64,000 nt of DNA from a bacterium (GCA_020049465.1 JAIFKS010000046.1:1-64000); one strand, 5' to 3'; shown: positions 33,839-42,639, counted from the stretch's first letter. Made by a program: numbers and translations. Notes: a model not told the origin generated them from the sequence alone.

Positions 33839-34753
33839 CTACCGGATGAGCGTCGCCAGGATGGCGCGCTGGGCATGCAACCGGTTCTCGGCTTCGTCGA
33901 ACACGACCGAGTGCGGGCCGTCCATCACCTCGTCGGTGATCTCCTCGCCGCGGTGGGCCGGCAGGCAGTGCAGCACGATGTGCTTGGGATCCGCTGCCTT
34001 GAGCAGCGGCGCCGAGATCTGGAAGGCGGCGAAGTCTGCCCGGCGCTTCACGGCTTCCTCTTCCTGCCCCATGCTGTAGAACGCGTCGCCGTAGATCACG
34101 TGCGCGCCTTCGACAGCTTCCTGCGGGTCGTTCGTGATGCAGAACGAGGCGCCGGCCGCTTCGGCCTTGGCCACGATGGCCTCGTTCGGCTCGTAGCCCT
34201 TCGGGCAGGCCAGGATGAAGTTGAATGGGAAGCGGATCGCGGCGTTGAGCCAGCTGACGGCCAGGTTGTTGCCGTCGCCGACCATGACCACGTTCTTGCC
34301 CTCGATGGTGCCGAGGTGTTCCTCGATCGTCAGGATGTCGGCCATCACCTGGCAGGGGTGGTTCAGGTCGGTCAGTCCGTTGATGACCGGCACGTCGGCA
34401 TGCTTCGCGAGCTCGACGACCTCGTTGTGGTCGAACCAGCGGATCATGATGCCGTCGCAGAAGCGGCTCATCACCTTCGCCACGTCGTAGACGGACTCGC
34501 GCGTGCCCATGCCGATTTCCTTGTCGGTGATGAACATGGTCTGGCCGCCGAGCTGCCGGAACGCCACCTCGAAGCTGACCCTGGTGCGCAGGCTGGGCTT
34601 GGCGAAGACGCAGGCCAGCACCCGATTGGTGTGCGTGTGCGGCAGCGTGTGTGCGCGCGCCAGCGGCTTGGTCTGTTTCGCCAGGTCCAGGATGGCCCGC
34701 AGTTCGGGCAGTGTGTAGTCGTCGATGGCCAGGAAATCCCGCTTGTCCGCCAC
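33839..34753 (-). CDS. argF: Ornithine carbamoyltransferase
   Basis: A 304-residue transcarbamylase that makes citrulline in arginine synthesis. The carbamoyl-phosphate loop reads SLRTR (54-58) where most family members have STRTR. DLNHPCQ (129-135), SMGQE and HCLPAHRG near 262 are the ornithine-type motifs and argue against aspartate carbamoyltransferase. N-acetyl- and N-succinylornithine enzymes of some FCB bacteria also have SLRT, but they lack the SMG loop seen here. The start is GTG 34751-34753 with AAAGGAG six bases upstream. A promoter TTGGAC-N17-TATTTT precedes it. It is first in the operon with the lipoprotein and dap genes. Confidence 0.9.
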   Translation of the reverse strand: MADKRDFLAIDDYTLPELRAILDLAKQTKPLARAHTLPHTHTNRVLACVFAKPSLRTRVSFEVAFRQLGGQTMFITDKEIGMGTRESVYDVAKVMSRFCDGIMIRWFDHNEVVELAKHADVPVINGLTDLNHPCQVMADILTIEEHLGTIEGKNVVMVGDGNNLAVSWLNAAIRFPFNFILACPKGYEPNEAIVAKAEAAGASFCITNDPQEAVEGAHVIYGDAFYSMGQEEEAVKRRADFAAFQISAPLLKAADPKHIVLHCLPAHRGEEITDEVMDGPHSVVFDEAENRLHAQRAILATLIR

Positions 34754-34805
34754 GTCCCGCTCCTTTGCATGAATGATCCGGTCGCCGGCCCTGCCGGCGT
34801 CGCGA

Positions 34806-34834
34806 AAAATAGCCGTTCGGCGCGCCGCGTCCAA
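34806..34834 (-). promoter_or_regulatory. Sigma70 promoter for the argF-dap operon
   Basis: Minus strand TTGGAC (34829-34834), 17 bases, TATTTT (34806-34811), between the hslU stop and argF. No clear ARG-box operator was recognised. Confidence 0.65.
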
Positions 34835-34876
34835 CCCGCATTGCCGCCGCGGGCGCGGGCCCCGTCGATCCCGCCG

Positions 34877-36235
34877 CTAAAGGATGTACTTCGTCAGGTC
34901 CTCGTCCTTGACGATGGCGCCGAGCCGCTCGCGCACGAAGGCGCCGTCGATCGCCAGATCGCCCCGGTGGGAATCCGGCACCTCGAACAGCACGTCGTCC
35001 AGGAGCTGCGCCATGATGGTCTGCAGGCGCCGGGCGCCGATGTTCTCCATCCGCCGGTTCAGCTCGGCGGCCAGCCCCGCCAGTTCGTCCATGGCGTCCT
35101 CGGTCACGGTGAGCCGGCAGCCGTCCACTTCGAGCAGCGCCTGGTACTGCCGGATCAGCGAACCCTCGGTGTCGCGCAGGATCCGCAGGAAGTCCCCGCG
35201 GTCCAGGCTCTGCAACTCGACCCGGATCGGGAACCGGCCCTGCAGTTCGGGGATCAGGTCGCTCGGCTTGCTCATGTGGAAGGCGCCCGCGGCGATGAAC
35301 AGGACATGGTCGGTCTTGACGGGCCCGTACTTGGTGCTGACGGTCGAGCCTTCGACGATCGGCAGCAGGTCGCGCTGCACGCCTTCGCGGCTGACGTCCG
35401 GCCCACCGCCGTGGCCGCGGCCGCCGGCGATCTTGTCGATCTCGTCCAGGAAGATGATGCCGCCGTTCTCCACCAGTTCGACCGCTTCCAGGTTGATCTG
35501 GTCGGCGTCCAGGCGCTTGTCGGCCTCCTGCTCGCGCAGCAGCTTGCGGGCCTTGATCACCGGCACGCGGCGCTCGGTCTTCTGCCGCGGGAACATGCCG
35601 CGCAGGCTTTCGCCGATCGAGGCGTCGAACTCCTCGCCCGCGGAAGTGAAGATGTTCGCCAGAGGCACGCGCTGCTGTTCGCTGGAGACGGTCACCTCGC
35701 GGTCGTCCAGCACGCCCTCCCGCAGCTGTGCTCGGATCTTCTCGCGGCTGCGGTCCCAACGCGCCTGACGTTCCGGATCGTCCTTCAGGCCGGCCAGCGG
35801 CGGAAACAGGATGTCCACCAGCTGTTCCTCGACCGCGGCGTCGATCTCGTCGGTGTGCCGCGCCTCGGCCCGCCGCCTGACCAGGGCGATGCCGGCTTCG
35901 ACCAGGTCGCGGACCATCGCGTCGACGTCGCGCCCGACATAGCCCTTTTCGGTGAACTTGGTCGCTTCGACCTTGATGAACGGCAGGTCCGCCAGCTGAG
36001 ACAGCCGCCGGGCGATCTCGGTCTTGCCCACCCCGGTCGGCCCGATCAGGATGATGTTGTTCGGCGCCACTTCACGCCGCAGGGCGGGCGGCAGCTGCAT
36101 CCGGCGCCAGCGGTTGCGCAGGGCGATGGCGACGGCCTTCTTCGCCGCCGCCTGCCCGATGATGTAGCGGTCGAGCATGGCGACCGTCTGCGCGCAGGTC
36201 CACATCGAGGTGTGTTCAATCTGCCGGATCTGCAT
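34877..36235 (-). CDS. hslU: ATP-dependent protease ATPase subunit HslU
   Basis: A 452-residue AAA+ unfoldase. The Walker A GPTGVGKT is at 65-72, the pore motif GYVG at 98-101, Walker B in GGIIFLDEIDKIA near 258, and the conserved C-terminal YIL that docks into HslV ends the protein. The I-domain lies between ~105 and ~235. It feeds unfolded substrates to HslV. The first ATG overlaps the end of hslV by 20 bases; the next ATG (residue 11) is also possible. It closes the topA-trmFO-xerC-hslV-hslU series, and argF follows from its own promoter. Confidence 0.96.
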   Translation of the reverse strand: MQIRQIEHTSMWTCAQTVAMLDRYIIGQAAAKKAVAIALRNRWRRMQLPPALRREVAPNNIILIGPTGVGKTEIARRLSQLADLPFIKVEATKFTEKGYVGRDVDAMVRDLVEAGIALVRRRAEARHTDEIDAAVEEQLVDILFPPLAGLKDDPERQARWDRSREKIRAQLREGVLDDREVTVSSEQQRVPLANIFTSAGEEFDASIGESLRGMFPRQKTERRVPVIKARKLLREQEADKRLDADQINLEAVELVENGGIIFLDEIDKIAGGRGHGGGPDVSREGVQRDLLPIVEGSTVSTKYGPVKTDHVLFIAAGAFHMSKPSDLIPELQGRFPIRVELQSLDRGDFLRILRDTEGSLIRQYQALLEVDGCRLTVTEDAMDELAGLAAELNRRMENIGARRLQTIMAQLLDDVLFEVPDSHRGDLAIDGAFVRERLGAIVKDEDLTKYIL

Positions 36236-36785
36236 GGGCCGCGCCGCCTCCCGTCTCGAGTTCCAGGACCGTCAGATTCGTGTTCGTGTAGATGCAGATC
36301 TCTCCGGCGATCTGCAGCGACTCGCGGCAGATCTCGACCGCCGACAGGTCGGAGCGGCGCCGCAGCGCGCGGGCGGCGGCCAGTGCGTAGGCCCCCCCGG
36401 AACCGATGGCCGCCAACTGGTCATCGGCCTCGATGATGTCGCCGCCGCCGGACACCGTGTAGATGTCGTTGCGGTCCATGACCACCATCATCGCTTCCAG
36501 CCGTCGCAGGACGCGGTCGCTGCGCCATTCGCGGGCCATCTCGACGGTGGCGCGCTTGAGGTGGCCGTTGTAGCGCTCGAGGTGCCCTTCGAACTTCTCG
36601 AAGAGCGCAAAGGCGTCGGCCGCACCGCCGGCGAAGCCGACCAGCACCTTGCCGCCGGACAGGGCGCGCACCTTGACGGCGCCGTGCTTGACCGCCGTGT
36701 TGCCGAGCGTGACCTGCCCGTCGCTGCCGATGGCTCCGCGACCGTCGCGCAACACCGCCAGCACGGTTGTCGAACGGATCTTCAT
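36216..36785 (-). CDS. hslV: ATP-dependent protease subunit HslV
   Basis: A 189-residue proteasome-like peptidase. After a five-residue leader (MKIRS) comes TTVLAVLRDG, so Thr6 is the expected N-terminal nucleophile after processing. GSDGQVTLGNT, VGFAGGAADAF and AIGSGGAYALAAARAL match HslV along its length. It forms the HslVU protease with the adjacent ATPase. The last ~15 residues are an extra Gly/Ala/Asp tail. It lies 21 bases after xerC. Confidence 0.96.
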   Translation of the reverse strand: MKIRSTTVLAVLRDGRGAIGSDGQVTLGNTAVKHGAVKVRALSGGKVLVGFAGGAADAFALFEKFEGHLERYNGHLKRATVEMAREWRSDRVLRRLEAMMVVMDRNDIYTVSGGGDIIEADDQLAAIGSGGAYALAAARALRRRSDLSAVEICRESLQIAGEICIYTNTNLTVLELETGGGAAHADPAD

Positions 36786-36806
36786 GGATTCCTTCCGGGC
36801 CGCGGC

Positions 36807-37775
36807 TCAGACGTCGCGGCGGGTACGGGTGCGGGCGCGCGGATGGGCGGCTTCGAAGCTCGCCCGCAGCCGGCTGCGGCCCAGGTGGGTGTAGATCTGC
36901 GTGGTCGACAGGTGTCGGTGCCCCAGCAATTCCTGCACGACGCGGATGCCCGCCCCGCCGTCCAGCAGATGCGTGGCGAAACTGTGGCGCAGCGTATGTG
37001 GGGAAACCCCGGCCACCTGCGCCAGTTCCCCGGCGTAGCGCGCCACCAGCGCCTGCACCGTGCGATGGGCGATGCGGTGTCCGGGCCTGCCCTCGAACAC
37101 CGGGCGTGCGGCGGCGGCACGGCCGGGCGCGCCGTCGCGCACATCCTGCCAGTCGCCCGGCTCGAGGGTTCCCCCGAGATGGAGCGCCAGAGCGTCGGCG
37201 GCGCAGCCGGCCAGCGGCAGCACGCGCTCGCGATTGCCCTTGCCCAGAACGCGGACCCGGCCTTCGGGGAAATCGAGGTCGCCCAGGCTCAGACCCGTGA
37301 CTTCGGCCAGCCGCAGCCCGAGCCCGTAGATGACCTCGAGCAGCGCGCGGTCGCGGCGCCCGCGTGGCGTGGCGGCATCGGGCATTTCCAGGAGCCGGGC
37401 GGTCAATTCGACGTTCAGGTCGTGCGGCAGTTCGCGACGGCGGCCGCCGCGACCCACGCTGAGATTGCCGGGCACCTCCGCGACCTGCGAGGTGAGCTTA
37501 AGGTAGCGGTAGAAGGAACGGATCGCCGCCAGGTGCCGGTCCAGCGTGCTGGGCTTGCAGCCGCGCTTCCGCAGTGCGGCCAGATGGGTGCGGATCAGGT
37601 CGCGCTGCCCTGCCAGCCGGCTCCATTGCGGACGCCCGGCCGGCTCGGTCAGAAGCCCCGCCTGCACCGCCGTCGCCAGGAAATCGTGGATGTCACGAGA
37701 GTAGGAGGACACCGTGCGCGGGCTCAGTCCCCGCTCGATGCCGAGATGATCCAGGTATGGTTGCAGTGGATCCAT
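36807..37775 (-). CDS. xerC: Site-specific tyrosine recombinase, XerC-like
   Basis: A 322-residue tyrosine recombinase with all catalytic residues: R155, K179 in LGKGNRER, H260 and R263 in PHTLRHSFATH, H286 in LGHRHLS, and Y295 in TQIYTHL. The N-terminal core-binding domain spans ~1-95. Its position after topA-trmFO and before hslV is the usual place of xerC. It should pair with the XerD-like protein at 26781-27722. ATG 37773-37775 with AAGGA nine bases upstream is chosen over an upstream ATG adding 28 poorly conserved residues. It carries a ~25-residue insertion (DWQDVRDGAPGRAAAARP region) compared with its partner. Confidence 0.9.
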   Translation of the reverse strand: MDPLQPYLDHLGIERGLSPRTVSSYSRDIHDFLATAVQAGLLTEPAGRPQWSRLAGQRDLIRTHLAALRKRGCKPSTLDRHLAAIRSFYRYLKLTSQVAEVPGNLSVGRGGRRRELPHDLNVELTARLLEMPDAATPRGRRDRALLEVIYGLGLRLAEVTGLSLGDLDFPEGRVRVLGKGNRERVLPLAGCAADALALHLGGTLEPGDWQDVRDGAPGRAAAARPVFEGRPGHRIAHRTVQALVARYAGELAQVAGVSPHTLRHSFATHLLDGGAGIRVVQELLGHRHLSTTQIYTHLGRSRLRASFEAAHPRARTRTRRDV

Positions 37776-37865
37776 GGCCCAGGGTCCTTCCCGGTCCTTC
37801 GCTGTCTCGGGCTTCCGGAGGACCGTATCACCGGCCGCGAAAGCTGGCAAGCGGGGCAAGGGAGT

Positions 37866-39212
37866 TCAGTCCCGGAGCAGGTCTTCCACCGACGGACACC
37901 GCAGCCATTCCCCCAGCTCGCGCCTGGCCAGTTCGCCGCGGGCGAGCTTGCGCTCCAGCTTGCCGCGCACCGGAACCGGCAGGTCGGGCAACAGCCCGAA
38001 ATTCGCGTTCATCGGCGTCAGCCGTTCGCTGGTGACGTCGAACAGGAAATTCCCCAGGAGCGATCCGCAGATCGTGGTGGGCGGCAGCGGCGGCAGGTCC
38101 AGGCCCCGCAGCCGGGCTGCCGCGGACCAGGCGGTGAACAGTCCCGAGGCGATCGACTCGACGTAACCTTCGACCCCGGTCATCTGTCCGGCCACCAGCA
38201 CGTCGGGGCGCCCCTTCAACGAAAAGTCCTTTTCGCAGCAGCGGGGCGTGTCGAGGTAGAAATTGCGGTGCAGTTGGCCGTAGCGCACGAACTCGGCGTT
38301 CTCCAGGCCGGGTATCAGCCGCAGCACGCGCTTCTGCTCGGCCTGCCGCAGCCGCGTCTGGAATCCGACCAGGCCGTAGAGCGTGCCCTCGCGGTTCTCC
38401 TGCCGCAGTTGCACGACCGCGTGCGGCCACTTGCCGCCGGTCCGCGGATCGGCCAGCCCGACCGGGCGCAGCGGTCCGAAGGCCAGCGAACGCGGCCCGG
38501 AGGCGGCGATCTCCTCGATGGGCTGGCAGCCGGCGAAGAGTTCGCCGCGATCGAAGGCGTGCACGTCGGCCTTCTCAGCCGCCAGCAGTTCGCGATGCAG
38601 CGTCTCGTACTGGTCGCGGTCGAGCGCCGCGTTGAGGTAGTCGGCGTCGCCCCGCCCGTAGCGGGCGGCGCGGTAGAGCGTCGACAGATCCAGCGATTCG
38701 AGCGTGACGGTCGGGGCGATCGCGTCGAAAAAGTGCAGCGCCGGTCTTCCGGTCAGCCGCCCCAGTTCGTCGATCAGCGCGGCCGAGGTGAGCGGACCGC
38801 TCGCCACCAGCCAGAGGTGGCCGTCCCGCTTTGGCAGCGATTCCACCGGCCCGCGTTCGACCGCGACGCCGGCCGCCGCCAGACGCGCGGCGACTTCCGC
38901 CGAGAACGCCTCGCGGTCGACCGCCAGCGCGCTCCCGGCCGGCACCGCGCAGGCGCGGGCGGCGTCCAGCAGGCGGCAGCCCATCGCGTCCAGTTCCTGC
39001 TTGAGCAGGCCGCTGGCCGTGGACGGTTCGACGCTCTTGAGGGAATTGCTGCAGACGATCTGGGCCAGGCCGTCGCCGCGGTGGATGGGCGTGGGCGTCA
39101 CCGGGCGCATCTCGATCAGCCGGACCGGCACCTGCAAACGCGCCAACTGGAGCGCCGCTTCGCAGCCCGCCAGCCCGCCGCCGACCACGGTCACAGCCGG
39201 CTGCGGGGGCAT
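37866..39212 (-). CDS. trmFO: Methylenetetrahydrofolate-tRNA (uracil-5-)-methyltransferase TrmFO
   Basis: A 448-residue flavoprotein that makes m5U54 (ribothymidine) in the tRNA T-loop using methylene-tetrahydrofolate and FADH2. The FAD motif is VVGGGLAGCEAA near residue 8; CSNSLKS follows near 53, and the C-terminal GQMTGVEGYVESIASGL near 335 is characteristic of TrmFO (Gid). The active-site cysteines are in CSNSLKS and the C-terminal half. ATG 39210-39212 overlaps the topA TGA as TGATG. It matches the Firmicutes order topA-trmFO-xerC. Confidence 0.96.
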   Translation of the reverse strand: MPPQPAVTVVGGGLAGCEAALQLARLQVPVRLIEMRPVTPTPIHRGDGLAQIVCSNSLKSVEPSTASGLLKQELDAMGCRLLDAARACAVPAGSALAVDREAFSAEVAARLAAAGVAVERGPVESLPKRDGHLWLVASGPLTSAALIDELGRLTGRPALHFFDAIAPTVTLESLDLSTLYRAARYGRGDADYLNAALDRDQYETLHRELLAAEKADVHAFDRGELFAGCQPIEEIAASGPRSLAFGPLRPVGLADPRTGGKWPHAVVQLRQENREGTLYGLVGFQTRLRQAEQKRVLRLIPGLENAEFVRYGQLHRNFYLDTPRCCEKDFSLKGRPDVLVAGQMTGVEGYVESIASGLFTAWSAAARLRGLDLPPLPPTTICGSLLGNFLFDVTSERLTPMNANFGLLPDLPVPVRGKLERKLARGELARRELGEWLRCPSVEDLLRD

Positions 39213-41998
39213 CACGCGTTACCGGGTCCGGCGGGTCCGCGGCGCGGGGCGGCCTTCGTGGTGGTGGCGGCGCCAGCCTTCGCGGTGATCTTCTTCACGG
39301 TCTTCTTGGCCGCCTTCTTGACCGTCTTCTTGACGGCTTTGGTACCGGCGGTCTTCTTCGCCGTCTTCCCGACGGCCTTCCTGGCCGTCTTCTTCACGGC
39401 CTTCTTGAAGGTCTTCCGGCCCGGCTTGCCGCCGTTCTCGGCCGCGCGCTGCGCCGCGGCGATCAGCAACGCGACCGCTTCGGCCACCGTGATCTCTTCG
39501 GGGTCGGTGTCGCGCCCGATGGTGCCGTTGACCTTGCCGTCTGTCACGTAGGGCCCGTAGCGCCCCTTGCAGATGACCAGCGGCAGACCGGTTTCCGGAT
39601 GCGGGCCGAGTTCGCGCAGCACCGGCCGCCGGTTCTTGTTCTTGATCCGTTCGAGAGCGTCCTCAAGCGTGATCGTGAACAGCACGTCCACGCTCGCCAC
39701 GCTGGCGAACACGCGTTCGCATTCCACGTACGGCCCGAAACGCCCCAGTCCCGCGCGCACCGGCTTGCCGGTGGCCGGATCGGTGCCGATCACGCGCGGC
39801 AGGCTCAGCAGCTTCAGCGCGTAGTCGAGGTTGATCGTCGACAGGTCCGTCTTGGCGCCCAGGCTGATGCGCTTGGGCTTGGCGTCACCCTCCTGTTCGC
39901 CCAGCTGCAGGTAGGGCCCGAACGGCCCGGTCAGCGCGTAGATGTTCTGCCCGGTCTCGGGGTGCTGGCCGATGGGTTCGCGCGAACGGTCGCGCTCCGT
40001 GATCAGGTCGAGCGCCCGCTCGGGCGTCAGTTCGTCGATCAACAGGTCGACCGGCAGGGTGGCCCGCCTCTCGTCGTCACCCTCGACGTTCACCGAGACG
40101 TAGTTGCGGCCGATGCGCAGCACGATGGGCGCGCCGGTGGCGGGGTCGTCGCCCACGTGGATGCGCGGGAACTCGATGCGGTCCAGGCCGGCGGAAATGT
40201 CCTTCTCCAGCCCTGGCTCACCCCTGCCGCCGCGGTAGAACCGGTCCAGGAACTCGACCCAGTCGCACTCGCCGGCGGCGATCTGGTCGAGCTCCTCTTC
40301 CATCTTCGCCGTGAAGGCGACGTCGACGTAGCGGTTGAAGTGCTCCCGCAGCAGGTGGGTCACCGCCATGCCGATGTAGGTCGGCAGCAGCGCGCCGCCC
40401 TTCTTGGCGACGTACTCGCGGCTCTGGATCGTGGCGATCACCGCGGCGTAGGTCGACGGGCGGCCGATGCCCTCTTCCTCCAGCTTCTTGATCAGCGACG
40501 CTTCGGTGTAGCGCGCCGGCGGCTGCGTCTCGTGCGCGGAGTGCCCGACCTTGAGCACATCGACGCCGCCGGGAGCGGACGCGGCCGGGCCGCCGACGGA
40601 CTGCCCCTCGCGCAACGCGGGCAGCAGCGCGTCCTGTCCGCGATCGCCGTACACCTTGAGGAAGCCTGGGAATCGCACGACCGAGCCGTTGGCGCGGAAC
40701 ACCAGTTCGCGTCCGTCGACGGCCGCCACCAGGTCGGCCGCCGTCTTGTCCAGCTTGGCATCGGCCATCTGCGAGGCGACGGCGCGGTTCCAGATCAGCG
40801 TGTAGACCGCCAGGTCGTCCTTGTCCAGGCGGCCGGCCACCGAGGCTGGCGTGCGGCTGATGTGCGTGGGCCGGATCGCCTCGTGCGCCTCCTGGGCGCT
40901 CTTGGACTGCGTGCGGTACCGGCGCGGGCCGTTCGTGTACTCGGGGCCGAAATCCCGCGCGATCAGCTGCGCCGCATCGGCCAGCGCGCCTTCGCTGAGC
41001 GTCAGCGAATCGGTACGCATGTAGGTAATGAGACCTTCGCTGAAGTCGCCGACACCTTCGTACAGGCGCTGGGCGATGCGCATGACGCGCTGCGGGGTCA
41101 TCTTGAGCTTGCTGCTGGCGGCCTGCTGCAGCGTCGACGTGATGAAGGGAGGCGACGGGCGCTGCGTCGTCTCCTTGCGCTCGACCGCGGTCACGCGCCA
41201 GGGCACGGCCTTCGCCGCGCCGGCGGCCAGTTCCGCGGCCAGCGCTTCGTCCAGCTGCAGGCGGTTCTCGCCGGATTTCAACGCACCCGTGGCCGCGTCG
41301 AAGTCCTTGCCGCCGGCCACGCGACGGTTGTCGACAGTGGTCAGGCGCGCCGTGAATTCCAGATCATCGCCGGCCAACGTGGCCTCGACGTCGCAGTACC
41401 GCGCCACATGGAACGCCTGCCGCTCCTCTTCCTTCTCGACGACCAGCCGCACCGCCACGCTCTGCACGCGGCCGGCCGACAGCTTGGTCCGGACCTTTTT
41501 CCAGAGCACCGGCGACAGCGAGTAGCCGTACAGCCGGTCGAGGATGCGGCGGCCCTCCTGGGCGCGCACCAGCTGCATGTCGATCTCGCGCGGGTTGGCC
41601 AGCGCGGCAAGGATCGCGTCCCGCGTGATCTCGTGGAAGGTGATGCGGCGGACCGGCACCTTCGGCTCGAGCACTTCCAGGAGGTGCCAGCTGATGGCCT
41701 CGCCCTCGCGGTCTTCGTCCGTCGCCAGCAGGACTTCGTCGGCCTGCTTAAGGAGCTTCTTCAACTCGGCCACCTGCTGGCGGCTGTCTGGCGAGACGAT
41801 GTAGATCGGGGCGTAGCGGTCGTCGATGTTGACGCCCAGGCGCGACCAGGGCTCGTTCTTGTAGCGAGCGGGGATGTCCTTGGCCGAGGCGGGCAGGTCG
41901 CGGATGTGCCCGTAACTGGAGGCGACGGCATAGTTGTCGTCGAGAAACCGGGTGATGGTCCGGGCCTTGGCTGGAGACTCGACGATGATGAGTTTCAA
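39212..41998 (-). CDS. topA: DNA topoisomerase I with lysine-rich tail
   Basis: A 928-residue type IA topoisomerase that relaxes negative supercoils. The TOPRIM acidic residues are E7 (VESPAK) and DEDREGE (94-100); the active-site Tyr is Y326 in ITYMRTDS. After the core, the C-terminus carries several Toprim_C-type repeats (phrases HPETGQNIYALTGPFGPYLQ, GRFGPYVE, CKGRYGPYV) instead of Cys4 zinc fingers. The final ~70 residues are a Lys/Ala/Thr-rich tail made of repeated KK(T/A)-type units, like histone H1-type tails in some bacterial TopA proteins. The start is TTG 41996-41998 with GAAGGA eight bases upstream. It is first of the topA-trmFO-xerC-hslV-hslU group. Confidence 0.96.
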   Translation of the reverse strand: MKLIIVESPAKARTITRFLDDNYAVASSYGHIRDLPASAKDIPARYKNEPWSRLGVNIDDRYAPIYIVSPDSRQQVAELKKLLKQADEVLLATDEDREGEAISWHLLEVLEPKVPVRRITFHEITRDAILAALANPREIDMQLVRAQEGRRILDRLYGYSLSPVLWKKVRTKLSAGRVQSVAVRLVVEKEEERQAFHVARYCDVEATLAGDDLEFTARLTTVDNRRVAGGKDFDAATGALKSGENRLQLDEALAAELAAGAAKAVPWRVTAVERKETTQRPSPPFITSTLQQAASSKLKMTPQRVMRIAQRLYEGVGDFSEGLITYMRTDSLTLSEGALADAAQLIARDFGPEYTNGPRRYRTQSKSAQEAHEAIRPTHISRTPASVAGRLDKDDLAVYTLIWNRAVASQMADAKLDKTAADLVAAVDGRELVFRANGSVVRFPGFLKVYGDRGQDALLPALREGQSVGGPAASAPGGVDVLKVGHSAHETQPPARYTEASLIKKLEEEGIGRPSTYAAVIATIQSREYVAKKGGALLPTYIGMAVTHLLREHFNRYVDVAFTAKMEEELDQIAAGECDWVEFLDRFYRGGRGEPGLEKDISAGLDRIEFPRIHVGDDPATGAPIVLRIGRNYVSVNVEGDDERRATLPVDLLIDELTPERALDLITERDRSREPIGQHPETGQNIYALTGPFGPYLQLGEQEGDAKPKRISLGAKTDLSTINLDYALKLLSLPRVIGTDPATGKPVRAGLGRFGPYVECERVFASVASVDVLFTITLEDALERIKNKNRRPVLRELGPHPETGLPLVICKGRYGPYVTDGKVNGTIGRDTDPEEITVAEAVALLIAAAQRAAENGGKPGRKTFKKAVKKTARKAVGKTAKKTAGTKAVKKTVKKAAKKTVKKITAKAGAATTTKAAPRRGPAGPGNA

Positions 41999-42014
41999 CC
42001 GGCCCGTCCTTCAA

Positions 42015-42051
42015 GCAAAACCCGGCCGTCGCGGGCAGCGGCCGGTTTTGC
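42015..42051 (-). terminator. Hairpin, possible attenuator or terminator between smg and topA
   Basis: On the minus strand GCAAAACCGGCCG pairs with CGGCCGGGTTTTGC with one bulged G around a ten-base loop, 27 bases after the smg stop and 17 bases before topA. The downstream arm contains TTTT but a pure T-run is missing, so partial termination is the most I would claim. Confidence 0.5.
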
Positions 42052-42077
42052 GGTGGTGAGGTCCGGCTCCGCCGGCC

Positions 42078-42572
42078 TCAATGGATGTTGTCGAAACCTT
42101 CGGAGGCGCCCCCGGTCAGCCCCGGCCGGCCCGGCCGGAACAGGACCTGCTCCAGGATCGGTTCCAGATCGTACGGCGTCAGCGGCCGGAAGGCGATGTG
42201 CGAGGAGTACTGCAGCAGCGCCTCCATCTGCGCCCGGTCGATCTGGCCCGTGTTGAACAGGTCGATCAGCAGGCCCAGACCGTCGCGCGTCAGGTACTCG
42301 TCCTCCATCTCGCCGAACAGCCGGAACGTCTTGTCGGACGGCGCGTCCGGCAACGGTTCCTGCGGCCAGTCCTGGCGCGGGTCCGGCAGCAGGTGCTCCT
42401 CGACCCAGTCCAGCAGGGCGTGCACGTCCTCGTCCATCAGCCCCGAGGCTTTCATCCGCTCCCGGAGACGGCCCAGGCGCGCCGCCGAGACCTCGGCGCC
42501 GCCGGAGAGGGCCTCCAGCAACAACACCAGCAGGTGCTTATGCTTACCACGTTCGCTGTCCATCGCTGGCAT
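42078..42572 (-). CDS. Smg-like (DUF494) protein
   Basis: A 164-residue acidic protein. Its pattern (KHLLVLLLEALSGG near the N-terminus; EYLTRDGLGLLIDLFNTGQI; QMEALLQYSSHIAF) resembles the Smg/DUF494 family, whose role is not established and whose gene often lies near topA or dprA. The match is by eye and moderate. No catalytic motif, signal peptide or membrane segment is present. ATG 42570-42572 is chosen; another ATG lies three codons later. It has its own promoter candidate upstream and precedes topA. Confidence 0.55.
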   Translation of the reverse strand: MPAMDSERGKHKHLLVLLLEALSGGAEVSAARLGRLRERMKASGLMDEDVHALLDWVEEHLLPDPRQDWPQEPLPDAPSDKTFRLFGEMEDEYLTRDGLGLLIDLFNTGQIDRAQMEALLQYSSHIAFRPLTPYDLEPILEQVLFRPGRPGLTGGASEGFDNIH

Positions 42573-42610
42573 CGCTTTCCGTCGACGGCCCCCGGCCGGC
42601 GACCGGGCCA

Positions 42611-42639
42611 AACCTAGCACGGGGGCCCCGGACCGGCAA
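42611..42639 (-). promoter_or_regulatory. Putative sigma70 promoter for smg-topA
   Basis: Minus strand TTGCCG (42634-42639), 17 bases, TAGGTT (42611-42616), in the gap between the secA stop and the Smg-like gene. Confidence 0.5.

Noticed and set aside
26781-37775. The two tyrosine recombinases considered as integrases of a mobile element
   Set aside because: Both have Xer-type length and motifs and sit in conserved housekeeping contexts (uvrC; topA-hslV). No attachment repeats, phage genes or composition change is visible.
36177-39551. Open plus-strand frame of over 1100 codons opposite hslV-xerC-trmFO-topA
   Set aside because: It is antisense to well-recognised genes, has no domain pattern or start signal, and similar antisense frames occur opposite mutS, secA, mutL and rpsA.
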